Assembly: GCA_023511585.1 (NCBI GenBank)
Contig: JAIMBF010000001.1
Location: 38,821-102,820, forward strand
From: Terriglobia bacterium
GTDB taxonomy: Bacteria; Pseudomonadota; Alphaproteobacteria; Acetobacterales; Acetobacteraceae
Length of the DNA stretch: 64,000 bases
Direction of reading: 5' to 3'
This document shows positions 8,801 through 19,391 of this stretch, piece by piece. The stretch's first letter is position 1. Each line of letters starts with the position of its first letter. The notes below the pieces were generated by a model. That model did no database searches, was not told the DNA's origin, and was given only the letters and a program-made list of their open reading frames with translations. Both the position numbers and the translations under genes were made by a program.

Positions 8801-9685
8801 GTGCTGAAGGATCAAGAGATTGCGAACGGAGCGGAGGAACCCGCGCCGGCGAAAGTCAATCTGTTTCTACACATTTTGGGAAAACGCGCCGACGGCTATC
8901 ACCTGCTTGAGAGTTTGGTGGTCTTCGCCGCGGCGGCGGATACCTTAAGCCTCACCCAGGCCGAGACGCTTTCGCTGCAGGTCGCCGGACCCTTTGCCCA
9001 AGCGCTGGATGATTCCGAGAATTTGGTGTTGCGCGCCGTGAAGGCTTGGGGAGAACGTTCCGGAATCATTCCGAATGCGGCATTGAAGCTTGTGAAAAAT
9101 CTTCCGGTTGCGGCCGGGCTTGGCGGAGGCTCGGCGGATGCCGCCGCTGCGCTGCGTTTGCTTGCACGCCGTTATGCCCCGCTTGCCAAGGCGGAGCTCT
9201 TTAAGGTTGCCCTCTCTCTCGGCGCCGATGTGCCGGTCTGTCTTCGCTCCCGCCCCGCCCGCATCTCCGGCGTGGGCGAGCACGTCGCAGAAGCCCCGAA
9301 ACTTCCAACCTTCGGCTTGGTGCTTGCCAATCCCGGCATCAAGCTTGCCACCGCTTCGGTCTTTCGTGCCCATTCCTTGCCGCCGAGCGAGCCGGTAAGG
9401 CTTCCGCCTTTTTGGCTGAACGCGCGGAAGATGGCGGAGGATCTTCGGCCTTTGCGCAACGATCTGGAACAGGCGGCGTGCGCGCTTTGCCCGCCTATTG
9501 CCGAGGTTTTGGCCGCAATTGCGGCAACCGAAGGCTGCCTTCTTGCGCGCATGAGCGGCTCCGGGCCGACATGTTTCGGGCTTTATGAGCGCGCGGAACA
9601 AGCCAAGCGTGCGGCGGAACTTCTGCCCAAATCCTGGTGGCGATGGGGAGGGGCTTCCTTTAGTTGGGGAGAACAAGAAGAATGA
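8801..9685 (+). CDS. ispE: 4-diphosphocytidyl-2-C-methyl-D-erythritol kinase
   Basis: A 294-residue GHMP kinase of the MEP isoprenoid pathway that phosphorylates the 2-hydroxyl of CDP-methylerythritol with ATP. The N-terminal [19 protein letters not shown] block, the ATP-binding loop [16 protein letters not shown] (about residues 100-115) and the C-terminal [12 protein letters not shown] are diagnostic. The GTG at 8801 follows the TPR gene stop with no gap. The end overlaps the start of cysD by an ATGA, so the three genes probably form one transcription unit. Confidence 0.95.
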   Translation: MLKDQEIANGAEEPAPAKVNLFLHILGKRADGYHLLESLVVFAAAADTLSLTQAETLSLQVAGPFAQALDDSENLVLRAVKAWGERSGIIPNAALKLVKNLPVAAGLGGGSADAAAALRLLARRYAPLAKAELFKVALSLGADVPVCLRSRPARISGVGEHVAEAPKLPTFGLVLANPGIKLATASVFRAHSLPPSEPVRLPPFWLNARKMAEDLRPLRNDLEQAACALCPPIAEVLAAIAATEGCLLARMSGSGPTCFGLYERAEQAKRAAELLPKSWWRWGGASFSWGEQEE

Positions 9686-10590
9686 ATGCGTTTCGTAACA
9701 ATGCGCTGAAGCAGCTTGAAGACGAAAGCATTGCAATTTTTCGGGAAGTTGCCGCAGAGGCAAGAAATCCCGTTATGCTTTACTCCATCGGCAAGGATTC
9801 CTCGGTGCTGTTGCATTTGGCGCGTAAGGCTTTCTATCCGGCGCCGTTACCCTTTCCGCTTTTGCATATCGATACGAAATGGAAATTTCGCGAGATGATT
9901 GCCTTTCGCGATCGCCTGCCGGAGCGGTACGGCGTTCGCGTCATCGTCTACACCAATGAGGAAGGGCTTCGCCAAGGTATCACTCCGTTTACCCACGATC
10001 CGACGACGTATACGCACATCATGAAAACGGAAGCCCTTAAGCAAGCGCTTGATCGTTACAAGTTCGATTTTGCCTTCGGCGGCGCGCGGCGCGATGAGGA
10101 AGCTTCGCGCGCGAAAGAGCGGATCATTTCGGTTCGCAACAGCAACCATGCCTGGGATCCGCGCAGGCAAAGACCGGAACTTTGGAATCTTTATAATACG
10201 CGTCTCGGCCCCGGTGAAACTGCGCGCGTCTTCCCCCTCTCCAACTGGACCGAACTCGATATCTGGCGCTATATTGCACAAGAAAATATCGAGGTGGTGC
10301 CGCTTTATTTCGCTTCCGAAAGGCCGGTGGTGGAACGGGACGGGACGTTGATCATGGTCGATGACGATCGGTTTCCCCTTGCGCCGGGCGAGGAAGTCAA
10401 ACTGCAACGCGTGCGTTTTCGCACGCTCGGCTGCTACCCGTTGACCGGCGCGGTGCTCTCCGACGCTACAAGCCTTGCCGATATCATTCGCGAGACCGAA
10501 GAATCCCGCTTTTCCGAGCGAAGCGGGCGGGTTATCGATCACGACCAGCCGGCCTCCATGGAGCGCAAGAAGCGCGAAGGATATTTCTAA
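9682..10590 (+). CDS. cysD: sulfate adenylyltransferase subunit 2 (PAPS reductase fold)
   Basis: A 302-residue enzyme that, with the GTPase CysN, forms adenosine 5'-phosphosulfate from ATP and sulfate. The PP-loop [38 protein letters not shown], the [12 protein letters not shown] block and the C-terminal [10 protein letters not shown] are all typical and complete. The ATG at 9682 overlaps the ispE stop codon. The usual partner cysN does not follow. The next gene is a large glycosyltransferase-like protein, so CysN must be encoded elsewhere, or this copy serves another route such as sulfation. Confidence 0.93.
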   Translation: MNAFRNNALKQLEDESIAIFREVAAEARNPVMLYSIGKDSSVLLHLARKAFYPAPLPFPLLHIDTKWKFREMIAFRDRLPERYGVRVIVYTNEEGLRQGITPFTHDPTTYTHIMKTEALKQALDRYKFDFAFGGARRDEEASRAKERIISVRNSNHAWDPRRQRPELWNLYNTRLGPGETARVFPLSNWTELDIWRYIAQENIEVVPLYFASERPVVERDGTLIMVDDDRFPLAPGEEVKLQRVRFRTLGCYPLTGAVLSDATSLADIIRETEESRFSERSGRVIDHDQPASMERKKREGYF

Positions 10591-10619
10591 ACCAGGCGAA
10601 ACCGATAGCGGGAAAACTC

Positions 10620-13001
10620 ATGGCGCGCCTGAAACAAAAAACCAAAACCCCGCCGGAGCGTGCAAAGTTCCCAAGAGTGCCGGAGCTACCCGAGCCGCGC
10701 TGGTGCATCGATTTTGCATACCTGCGCGACGGCAATCTTTTCATTATCGGCTGGCTTTTGGAGGGGGTGCGGAGCATCACGGCCATGGCGGCGGAGCTCG
10801 GCGCGGCCCGCTATGATTTGACGCACCATTTTTGCCGTCTCCCGCGCCCGGATGTGGCGCTTGTGCTTGGGCCGGAAGCGGCGTGCGGGCCGGAGCAATG
10901 CGGCTTAATGGCGCTGGCGCGCGTGGATGCGCGCCGTGTCGATGGCAAAGTCCTTGTGCTGCACCTCGCACTTTCAGACGGCAGCGCGCTTCGGTTGGAA
11001 GCCCCGCTTTCCGATGATTCCGAGATGTTCGCTTCGTTCACCCATCAATACCGGAACGAATTACGGCAAATGTTGGCGCGGCTTGCCCCCGCCGTTTCCG
11101 CACCGCTCGCAGCCGCGGCGTTCGCGGGCGAGGGGGCGAGGCTTTTGGTTCGACTGCCCCACGAAATCGAGCGGCATGTGCGGCTTTCCCTCGACGCCGC
11201 CGTTTTGCCCATTCCCGGCCGGCTTCTGCTTTTGGGTAAAATTGCAGATCCTGCCGGGGTGATCACCGTGCTTTCCGCCTTAGACCCTACCGGAGAGCCC
11301 TTCGTGCCGCAGTGGACATCGCGCGGGCGATTGCCGAACCCGAAACCTTGGGAAGAGGCGCTGGAGCGTTTTGTGCTTTTGGCGCGGATCCCACCCTACG
11401 AAACCGGAGAGGGCTGTGTCTTTACCGCTGCTTCGGAGGCCCGAGCCTGGCAACAACCCCTGCAGGATGCCTTTGCCGCCGACCACGGCATAGACGCGCT
11501 TGCCGAGGTGTTTGCCACTCTCGATGCGCCCACGCGCCTCACGGCGCTCGATTTGCTCGCGCAATCGAGCGCCGAAGAAGCCCTGACAGGAGAAGAAAGC
11601 GCCACGCTGCGCCGTTTGTGGCACGAGGCCATCGAGGATCTTCCCGAGCGGCTTTCCTCCCCCAGACGCGGATTGTTCATCTCGCCGGATCCCGCCTTTG
11701 CCATTCCGGGCCTTGGGGTATTGGTTCGCGGTTGGGCAACCTTCGATCCGGCGCTTTCTCTTTCGCTCACATTCTGCACCCCGGGTGGTATGCCCGTAGA
11801 GCTGATCGGCGCATGGCATCGTCATCCGCGGTTTGACGCGCGGGCGGAGCTTCTCAAAGCCGGCGCCGCGCAACCCGACGACGAGGCAGGCTTCATCGCT
11901 TTGGTCCGCGTGCCGGCGGCTGCTCAGGCCGCTTGCGGGTATCTCCTTGTGCGGCAGGGGACAACGCGGGAAGCCTATCTTCGAGTGCCGATTGAGCCGT
12001 TGCCTGCGGAGCCCCGCCTGGCCGCCCAGGCGTTGATGGATGCCCTGCCGTTTTCCTTGCGCGAGGTCCGCACGGCATTGGCCGATCACTTAGCACCGGC
12101 CCTGGCTGCTGTCTGGCCGCCGAAAGCCGCGGCGCCGGTGGCCCCGATGGTGTTTTCCCCCTCTCGCGCGCAAGCGGAAATCACCGTCTCCTTCATTATT
12201 CGCGTGGCGGAAGAACCCGAGCGGATTGCGCGCCAGCTCGCCGCCTTTGCCGATGACGCTGACCTTCATCGGGCCGAGATGCTCTACGTGATCGATAACC
12301 CGGCACTCTACGAGGCTGCCCTGCTGCTCTGTCAGGACCTGCCTTTGTTCGAAGAGCTCTCGTCGCGGCTGCTCTACGGCAAGCGGGTGCTCGGGCAGGC
12401 GGGGGCCTACAATCTCGGCGCAAATTTTGCCCGTGGGCGGTATCTTTTTCTGCTTGCCCCCGATGTCTTGCCGACCAAGCCGGGCTGGCTTTCCGAGATG
12501 CTTGCCGCTTATACCGCGTTGCCCAAAGCGGGTGCTTTGGGCCCTCGGCTTATCATGGACGGAGCCGACAACACCGAGCATCCGGCCGCGTTTCGCTTTC
12601 GCCGGCTTTCGGCCTGCGAGGGGCTATGGTCGGCAGAGCGAACCCTTCCCCCTTCCTCTGCCGAGGGCAGAAAACCCAAGCCGCTTCCGGTTCCCGCCCT
12701 TTCTGCCGCGGCGCTCTTGGTCGAGCGTGCGCGGTATGAAGAAGCCGGCGGGTTTACCGATGCCTATTGCGAGGATGCGTTCGCCGAAGCGGATTTCTGC
12801 CTGAAGCTCGCACAGCGCGGCCTTCGGCATTTTGTGCTGCCCGAGTTGGTGATGCAGAAGTCGCTTCCTTTCCCTACCTCTCTGCTTTCCACGGCCCGGC
12901 TGGTCAATATGTGGCGCTTCACCAATACCTGGGAGGCAAAACTTACGAGCATGCAGGAGCAAGGCACCCTAAGCCCTGAGGGAGCACGGCTACTCACGTA
13001 A
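10620..13001 (+). CDS. large multidomain protein with C-terminal GT2-like glycosyltransferase domain
   Basis: A 793-residue protein. About residues 520-770 look like a GT-A (family 2) glycosyltransferase: EITVSFIIRVAEEPERIARQ opens the Rossmann-like half, AYNLGANFARGRYLFLLAPD carries the acidic metal-binding position, and a GGFTDAYCEDAFAEADFCL segment follows. The N-terminal 500 residues have two similar beta-rich segments, near residue 28 (WCIDFAYLRDGNLFIIGWLL) and near residue 355 (IPGLGVLVRGWATFDP), suggesting a duplicated unknown domain. There is no signal peptide or TM helix. It starts 29 bp after cysD. The acceptor sugar is unknown; surface polysaccharide or flagellin glycosylation are possibilities only. 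Confidence 0.65.
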   Translation: MARLKQKTKTPPERAKFPRVPELPEPRWCIDFAYLRDGNLFIIGWLLEGVRSITAMAAELGAARYDLTHHFCRLPRPDVALVLGPEAACGPEQCGLMALARVDARRVDGKVLVLHLALSDGSALRLEAPLSDDSEMFASFTHQYRNELRQMLARLAPAVSAPLAAAAFAGEGARLLVRLPHEIERHVRLSLDAAVLPIPGRLLLLGKIADPAGVITVLSALDPTGEPFVPQWTSRGRLPNPKPWEEALERFVLLARIPPYETGEGCVFTAASEARAWQQPLQDAFAADHGIDALAEVFATLDAPTRLTALDLLAQSSAEEALTGEESATLRRLWHEAIEDLPERLSSPRRGLFISPDPAFAIPGLGVLVRGWATFDPALSLSLTFCTPGGMPVELIGAWHRHPRFDARAELLKAGAAQPDDEAGFIALVRVPAAAQAACGYLLVRQGTTREAYLRVPIEPLPAEPRLAAQALMDALPFSLREVRTALADHLAPALAAVWPPKAAAPVAPMVFSPSRAQAEITVSFIIRVAEEPERIARQLAAFADDADLHRAEMLYVIDNPALYEAALLLCQDLPLFEELSSRLLYGKRVLGQAGAYNLGANFARGRYLFLLAPDVLPTKPGWLSEMLAAYTALPKAGALGPRLIMDGADNTEHPAAFRFRRLSACEGLWSAERTLPPSSAEGRKPKPLPVPALSAAALLVERARYEEAGGFTDAYCEDAFAEADFCLKLAQRGLRHFVLPELVMQKSLPFPTSLLSTARLVNMWRFTNTWEAKLTSMQEQGTLSPEGARLLT

Positions 13002-13083
13002 GCATCATTGGTGCAGATAGAGATTCCGGGTCGCCTCACCCATCCTGTTTTCTCCAAGGTTTAGCCCGGCCTATTCTCGGGTC

Positions 13084-13197
13084 ATGCAACAAAACCTGTT
13101 GGAGATTCTATCGCCGTCGGCCGAACTATCAAAATCTGGAGCTAAAAATGACCTGCTGACTCCACAGGCTATTCAAGAGCTGGGCCCCGAGTATTGA
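13084..13197 (+). CDS. 37-codon ORF just before the antitoxin
   Basis: A short frame (MQQNLLEILSPSAELS...IQELGPEY) whose TGA ends 1 base before the antitoxin ATG, in a +1 frame relative to it. It may be a genuine micro-ORF, or a decayed N-terminal piece of the neighbouring gene. There is no recognisable domain and the ribosome binding site is poor. Confidence 0.2.
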   Translation: MQQNLLEILSPSAELSKSGAKNDLLTPQAIQELGPEY

Positions 13198-13198
13198 A

Positions 13199-13474
13199 AT
13201 GCAAGAAGTGGTAGCGATCGACACCGACATACGATCCGCCAGGAACGCAGTGGTCATGGAAATCCCACAGTGTGCCGAGAAAACAACGAGCACGCCGACG
13301 CCGAACATCGAGCGGTCGCACTACCGTCCGGGCAATGCCGTTACGGTAAAGATACCGCACAGTATCGAAGAATTGGGCTGGACCCCCGACGAGGCGTTGG
13401 AAACCTGTCTTCGTTTGCGGACGTTTGCCGAAGGCTGGGATGCCCCGGGCATGGAGGCTTACGATAATTTATAA
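13199..13474 (+). CDS. type II antitoxin, MazE-like partner of a MazF/PemK toxin
   Basis: A 91-residue frame. Its last 45 residues (VTVKIPHSIEELGWTPDEAL to WDAPGMEAYDNL) match the pattern of small antitoxins that precede MazF/PemK-type endoribonucleases, whose C-terminus typically ends with a WD(A/H)P-x-M-x2-YD motif. The first 45 residues are less convincing; an internal ATG at 13256 could be the true start. The next frame begins 2 bp after its stop and is the C-terminal part of the cognate toxin. Binding to its own promoter is the norm for such antitoxins but no operator was identified. Confidence 0.55.
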   Translation: MQEVVAIDTDIRSARNAVVMEIPQCAEKTTSTPTPNIERSHYRPGNAVTVKIPHSIEELGWTPDEALETCLRLRTFAEGWDAPGMEAYDNL

Positions 13475-13476
13475 GC

Positions 13477-13653
13477 GTGGCGATCAAGCGAGTGGACCCG
13501 GCGGGTCAAACAATGGGCCTACGCACGGACTCCGTGGTCGTGACGGACAACTTGGCCACGGTGCTGAATCGCGAAATCGACAAAACCATAGGGCACTGCC
13601 GGCTCATGCATCAGGTGGATCAGGCCTTGAAGCTGACGCTCGGGTTGAATTGA
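13477..13653 (+). pseudogene. MazF/PemK-type toxin, N-terminal half missing
   Basis: This 58-codon frame (GTG start) reads VAIKRVDPAGQTMGLRTDSV and continues VVTDNLATVLNREIDKTIG with a LTLGLN terminus. That is the characteristic second half of a MazF/PemK mRNA interferase, where GL-x-TDSV-x-TDNLATV and the IDR-x-IG helix are well conserved. The first 50-60 residues, including the catalytic Arg-containing loop and the start of the SH3-like barrel, are absent. The deletion abuts the antitoxin stop codon. The product is unlikely to cleave RNA. Family assignment is from remembered family patterns, not a search. Confidence 0.65.
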
Positions 13654-13726
13654 GGTTAAGCTCTGAAGGAACAAGACTTGCTCCGCATCATTTGCACCTC
13701 CAATCCCTCGCGAATGAGCGCATGAA

Positions 13727-14824
13727 TCACGGAAGTGCGAAGCTCAGCCTGCCGCCGGACATCCCGAACAAAATCACAAAAGCGAGCCCCGCCGCTGCCG
13801 TTGCGCTCCCGATCAGAAAGCGATCCGCGTAAGCCTTGCGCACCCCATGCGTCAACATCACTGCTCGCGCCCCGGCCGCTAAATGCGAAAGAACGAAAAA
13901 GACACCAAGGCCATAATGTGGTACCAAGCGAATATTCCAGGCGTCCTTGATCAATCCGGCCGGCGCGCCGGTTGCGAAACTCCAATCGGTATCAATGCCG
14001 AGATAGAGCCGCCCAAATACAAACACCGAATTCATATGGCCGAGCACATAAGCGGCGAGAAAAACACCGCTGCCGATCTGAAAACTGCGGAAGCGATCCA
14101 TCGGCTGCGCACTCGCCCGCGTGGCGAGATAAACGCCGCTGCCGACCTGGAACAAAAACAGCGCAATCAGCAGCGGCTGCAACACCTCCTGCCGATAGAC
14201 GCGGCGCACGGTCTTCATCACCGCGCGGTAGACCTCCGGCCCGGCCACGAACGTCAAATGATTCGCCAAATGGAGAGCAAGAAAAATCACCAGAATGCCG
14301 AGCGCCGACAGGCCGTGCACCACGCGAAGGCCGGCACGGGCAGGTTTGGCACCGGGCAGGGAGGCAATCGTGGTCTTGCTATCGGAGAATACCACCAACC
14401 CTGCCGCGGCCAGCCAGAACGCAGCCCAAAGCCAAAGCTCCGGCACCGGGTCTTTCAATATGTAGAGCTCGACGCCCAAAAACACGAACATCGGCGGCGC
14501 CGCCACGGCAAGCAGAGCCACCGCTCGCGCGCGCCTTTGTGCGAGGCTCGGCTCTTGGATCTCCCCAAGCGAGAATGCGCTCAGCAGCGCGAGCATCGGC
14601 ATTGCCAGGGCGAGGATCAGCAACAGCACGGCAAGCGCCGTCCGGAGAGCAGGGGCGGCCGCATGGCCGCTCATCAACGAGGTCACGCACGCGTGAAAAG
14701 CTTCCAGAATCAGCGGGTAGACCAGCGCGGCAAACGGCGGCACTACCAGCGGCAAGGCCGTCCGGGCCGCCAAGCCGCCGATGCGGCTTGAAAGAAGAGC
14801 ACCGGACGGCCTTGATTCGCTCAT
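13727..14824 (-). CDS. membrane protein with succinate dehydrogenase cytochrome b-like fold
   Basis: This 365-residue protein has about 8-9 hydrophobic helices. The second half has helices bearing paired histidines: VVHGLSALG, FLALHLANHLTF, YVLGHMNSVF, and HYGLGVFFVLSHL. The spacing resembles the heme b-binding helices of the succinate dehydrogenase/fumarate reductase membrane-anchor family. A role in quinone or heme-dependent electron transfer is inferred; no flavoprotein or Fe-S subunit genes are adjacent. It lies 66 bp downstream of guaB on the same strand. The alternative is an uncharacterised multi-pass membrane protein with no heme. Confidence 0.5.
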   Translation of the reverse strand: MSESRPSGALLSSRIGGLAARTALPLVVPPFAALVYPLILEAFHACVTSLMSGHAAAPALRTALAVLLLILALAMPMLALLSAFSLGEIQEPSLAQRRARAVALLAVAAPPMFVFLGVELYILKDPVPELWLWAAFWLAAAGLVVFSDSKTTIASLPGAKPARAGLRVVHGLSALGILVIFLALHLANHLTFVAGPEVYRAVMKTVRRVYRQEVLQPLLIALFLFQVGSGVYLATRASAQPMDRFRSFQIGSGVFLAAYVLGHMNSVFVFGRLYLGIDTDWSFATGAPAGLIKDAWNIRLVPHYGLGVFFVLSHLAAGARAVMLTHGVRKAYADRFLIGSATAAAGLAFVILFGMSGGRLSFALP

Positions 14825-14890
14825 CGGACTCTCCGAGAAGGTCTCGCTCGCACCTTCTCTCTTGAAGCGATTGCAATTTCCCCGTGGGGT

Positions 14891-16501
<1,611 letters not shown>

Positions 16502-17203
16502 TCAGGCGAGCGGCCGAAAGCCCTGCGCAACCACGTAAAGTTCCCGCGATTCCGGCCGGCTCGCCGGGGGTTTGGCATGTCGCACCCGGGCAAAACTTTT
16601 TTTCAGCGTGGCCAGCAGCTCCCGTTCCGTCCCGCCTTGCCAGACCTTCGCAAGAAACGCCCCGCCGGGGGCAAGGATGGAAAGCGCAAAAGCCGCTGCC
16701 GCCTCCGCCAAGGCGATGATGCGCAGATGATCGGTCGCCGCATGCCCCGTCGCATTCGGCGCCATGTCCGAAAGCACGAGGTTCGCCGGGCCTCCGAGCG
16801 CCGCGGTAATCCGCGTTTGCACGGCGGGATCGGTAAAATCCCCTTCGATAAAACGCACGCCCGGAAGCGGCGCAATCGGCAAAAGATCGACGGCAACCAC
16901 GATGCCCGCCCCGCGGTTTCGGGCAACCTGGCTCCAACCGCCCGGGGCCGCGCCCAAATCCAGCACGCGTGCGCCGCGGCACAAAAGGCCGAAGCGCTCA
17001 TCCAGTTCGATCAGCTTAAACGCCGCGCGAGAGCGCCATCCGGCGGCATGTGCCGCCTGCACATAAGGGTCGTTGAGCTGGCGGGCAAGCCAGCGCTGCG
17101 AGCTCGCCGAGCGGCCCTTGCCCGGCTTCAAGACCACGGAAACCGCGCGTCCGGGCAACACATCCGGTTTCTTTCCGAAGGGCTTCTTCGGCATTTGGCT
17201 CAT
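16502..17203 (-). CDS. rlmE: 23S rRNA (uridine-2'-O)-methyltransferase
   Basis: This 233-residue SAM-dependent FtsJ/RrmJ family enzyme methylates the ribose of U2552 in 23S rRNA of the 50S subunit. Motif I is VLDLGAAPGGWSQVA. The K-D-K-E-type catalytic residues can be placed in RAAFKLIELDE (Lys), NLVLSDMAPN (Asp) and GGAFLAKVWQGG (Lys). The start ATG overlaps the stop of the upstream ppx gene in an ATGA, which fixes it over a TTG two codons earlier. The N-terminal 25 residues are basic and probably disordered. Confidence 0.95.
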   Translation of the reverse strand: MSQMPKKPFGKKPDVLPGRAVSVVLKPGKGRSASSQRWLARQLNDPYVQAAHAAGWRSRAAFKLIELDERFGLLCRGARVLDLGAAPGGWSQVARNRGAGIVVAVDLLPIAPLPGVRFIEGDFTDPAVQTRITAALGGPANLVLSDMAPNATGHAATDHLRIIALAEAAAAFALSILAPGGAFLAKVWQGGTERELLATLKKSFARVRHAKPPASRPESRELYVVAQGFRPLA

Positions 17204-18264
17204 GCGCAACGTCCGTTTTCGGGAGAAAAGCCGGCAGCATTGCGCCGCGCACGCCCTCGCCGTGCGGAGGCCATCATGCGCAAAAGCATGCCTTCGCGGA
17301 GGCCTCGATCGGCCACCACCGCGCGCGGCGTTTGCCAGAGCTTGAAAATGGCGGCGAGAATCGCGCAGCCCGGCAGCACAAAGTCAACCCTGTCGGCGCC
17401 CACGCAAGGGTGGGCGGCAAGCCGCTCGGGATCCAAGGCGGAAAGCCGCGCCAGCGCTTGCGTGACATCGGTATGCGAAAGCACCACTCCGTCAATTTGC
17501 GGGCGGTGGTAGCGGGGCAGGCCCAACACCACCCCGGCCACCGTGGTCAGCGTTCCGCTGGTGCCCAAAAGCAGCACCCCGCCCAGGGCAATCTCGCGGG
17601 AGATGCAATGCACCTGCTCAAACGGCAACAAGCGCGACTCGATTTCCGCAACCGCTGCTGCAAAAGTCCCTTGGCTGAAAGCCCCTGTTCCGAAGCGTTC
17701 CGCAAGGCTTGCCACCCCGAGCGGCAACGAGCAGTAGCCGACGAAGTGCGGCCGCTTCGGGGGCCGTGCCAACCGCACCCAGATCAGCTCGGTCGAGCCG
17801 CCACCAATGTCGAAGAGCAGGGCGCGTCTGCCCTTCTCGCGCCAAAGCAGCGGTGTGCAGCCCTCCAAAGCGAGTTCGGCTTCCTCGCGCGGCGAGATCA
17901 CTTCCAGCGCAATGCCGGTCTGCTCCCGCACGCGTTCCAAAAACGCCTCGCCGTTTCGGGCTTGTCTGACGGCTGCGGTCGCCACCGCACGCATGCCCGC
18001 CAGCTTGCGAGGCCCAAGCTTTTCCGCGCAAGCCGAAAGCGCAGCCACGGCGCGGTCCATCGCCGCGGCGGAAAGCTCGCCCGTACGCAGCAGACCTTCA
18101 CCCAAGCGAACCGGGCGGCTGTAACTGTCCAGCACGCGAAAGCCGCTGCCGGCCGGGGTGGCCACCAAAAGCCGGCAATTGTTGGTGCCGAGATCAATGG
18201 CGGCGAAAACCGGGCCGTCTTGCCTGGCAGAGGCACGTTGCGGAGAGGCGGCACGCTGGAGCAT
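17200..18264 (-). CDS. exopolyphosphatase / guanosine pentaphosphatase (Ppx/GppA)
   Basis: A 354-residue protein of the ASKHA superfamily. The phosphate-1 motif AAIDLGTNNCRLLVA is near residue 22, FDIGGGSTELIW is the phosphate-2 motif, and GTSGTLTT the adenosine-type motif. The family hydrolyses the terminal phosphate of polyphosphate or pppGpp. This short alphaproteobacterial version lacks the long C-terminal HD-like region of E. coli Ppx, so polyphosphate and pppGpp specificity cannot be separated. The start ATG at 18264 has AAGG 7 bases upstream. It is translationally coupled to rlmE. Confidence 0.88.
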   Translation of the reverse strand: MLQRAASPQRASARQDGPVFAAIDLGTNNCRLLVATPAGSGFRVLDSYSRPVRLGEGLLRTGELSAAAMDRAVAALSACAEKLGPRKLAGMRAVATAAVRQARNGEAFLERVREQTGIALEVISPREEAELALEGCTPLLWREKGRRALLFDIGGGSTELIWVRLARPPKRPHFVGYCSLPLGVASLAERFGTGAFSQGTFAAAVAEIESRLLPFEQVHCISREIALGGVLLLGTSGTLTTVAGVVLGLPRYHRPQIDGVVLSHTDVTQALARLSALDPERLAAHPCVGADRVDFVLPGCAILAAIFKLWQTPRAVVADRGLREGMLLRMMASARRGRARRNAAGFSPENGRCA

Positions 18265-18424
18265 GGCAGAACCTTGCACGGTTCTCTGACGAAAACATTC
18301 TTCCAAAGCTTTCTACCCCTCGCAAGCTTCGGAGCTTGCCCTTGCAGGCGCCCCCGCTCACACACTCTACACGTGCTATATATTGCTATACCGTGCCGCA
18401 AATGGCACCCTTAAGCTTTCCGGG

Positions 18425-19366
18425 GTGGCCCTTATCTTGATCGAGTCTCCTATTCGCCCGTCTCGTGCGAATTTCTATTCCGGCAGCCCGCTCGATCGCG
18501 CGGTCGAACGGCGCGAAGATGCGGCGTGGATTGCCGCGGCTCTTGAGAATGCGGAGAGTTTGTTCGTGCCGGTCTGGCGCGGGCGGCATCTCGTGCGGCT
18601 GCAGGAAGAGGGCACGCCGCAGGCGGTTTTTCTGAGGGCTGATCAGGCAGCGGCGCTCCGAGCCGATGCGCAAGCCTGGGTCTTCCTCGGCCTCTGGGAG
18701 GAGAGAGCCTGTTTTGCTCTGGAGATCGGGGCCGAAGATCCACTCGCGCTCTTGCCGGAAGGAGGCGCCGCATTCGAGGAGCTGCGCAACCTTGCGGGCG
18801 TCTTGCCGGCTCCGGAGGCTGCCGTGCTTGCCCATGCGCGCGCGATGATGCATTGGCGGGCGCGGCATCGGTTCTGCGGCGTCTGCGGCCATCCCTGCGA
18901 GCCGCGCAGCGCCGGCCATATTATGGCCTGCACGCACTGCGGCGCCGAGCATTTCCCCCGCACGGATCCCGCCGTCATCATGCTGGTCGTGCGGGGCGAG
19001 CGGGCGCTGCTGGGCCATTCGCACCGGTTTCCGCGGCTCAACATGTATTCCACCTTGGCCGGTTTCGTCGAACCCGGTGAAACCTTAGAGGAAGCGGTCG
19101 CGCGCGAGGTCTTGGAAGAAACCGGCGTGCGGGTCGGCCGCGTGTTCTATCATTCCAGCCAACCCTGGCCGTTTCCGGCCTCCATCATGCTCGGCTTTTA
19201 TGCCGAGGGGCTGAGCGAGGAGATCCGCATCGACCCCCAGGAACTCCGCGATGCGCGCTGGTTCACGCGCGAAGAGCTCCGCAACCACAAGGCCTTGGGC
19301 TTCGCGTTGCCGCGCGGCGATTCCATCGCGCGGCGGCTGATTGAAGACTGGCTCGCCGCCGGCTAA
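18425..19366 (+). CDS. nudC: NADH pyrophosphatase / NAD-cap hydrolase
   Basis: A Nudix hydrolase of about 313 residues that cleaves NADH and removes NAD caps from RNA. The N-terminal NANFYSG-type region, a zinc ribbon (CGVCG then CTHCG), the Nudix box (GFVEPGETLEEAVA followed by REVLEETG) and the NudC-specific SQPWPFPASIM are all present. The start is uncertain: the GTG at 18425 was taken, but a TTG at 18383 is in frame, neither has a strong ribosome binding site, and the conserved part begins about 10 residues further in. It is divergent from ppx. Confidence 0.92.
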   Translation: MALILIESPIRPSRANFYSGSPLDRAVERREDAAWIAAALENAESLFVPVWRGRHLVRLQEEGTPQAVFLRADQAAALRADAQAWVFLGLWEERACFALEIGAEDPLALLPEGGAAFEELRNLAGVLPAPEAAVLAHARAMMHWRARHRFCGVCGHPCEPRSAGHIMACTHCGAEHFPRTDPAVIMLVVRGERALLGHSHRFPRLNMYSTLAGFVEPGETLEEAVAREVLEETGVRVGRVFYHSSQPWPFPASIMLGFYAEGLSEEIRIDPQELRDARWFTREELRNHKALGFALPRGDSIARRLIEDWLAAG

Positions 19367-19391
19367 GCCAATCTTCAACACTCTTGGTGCA

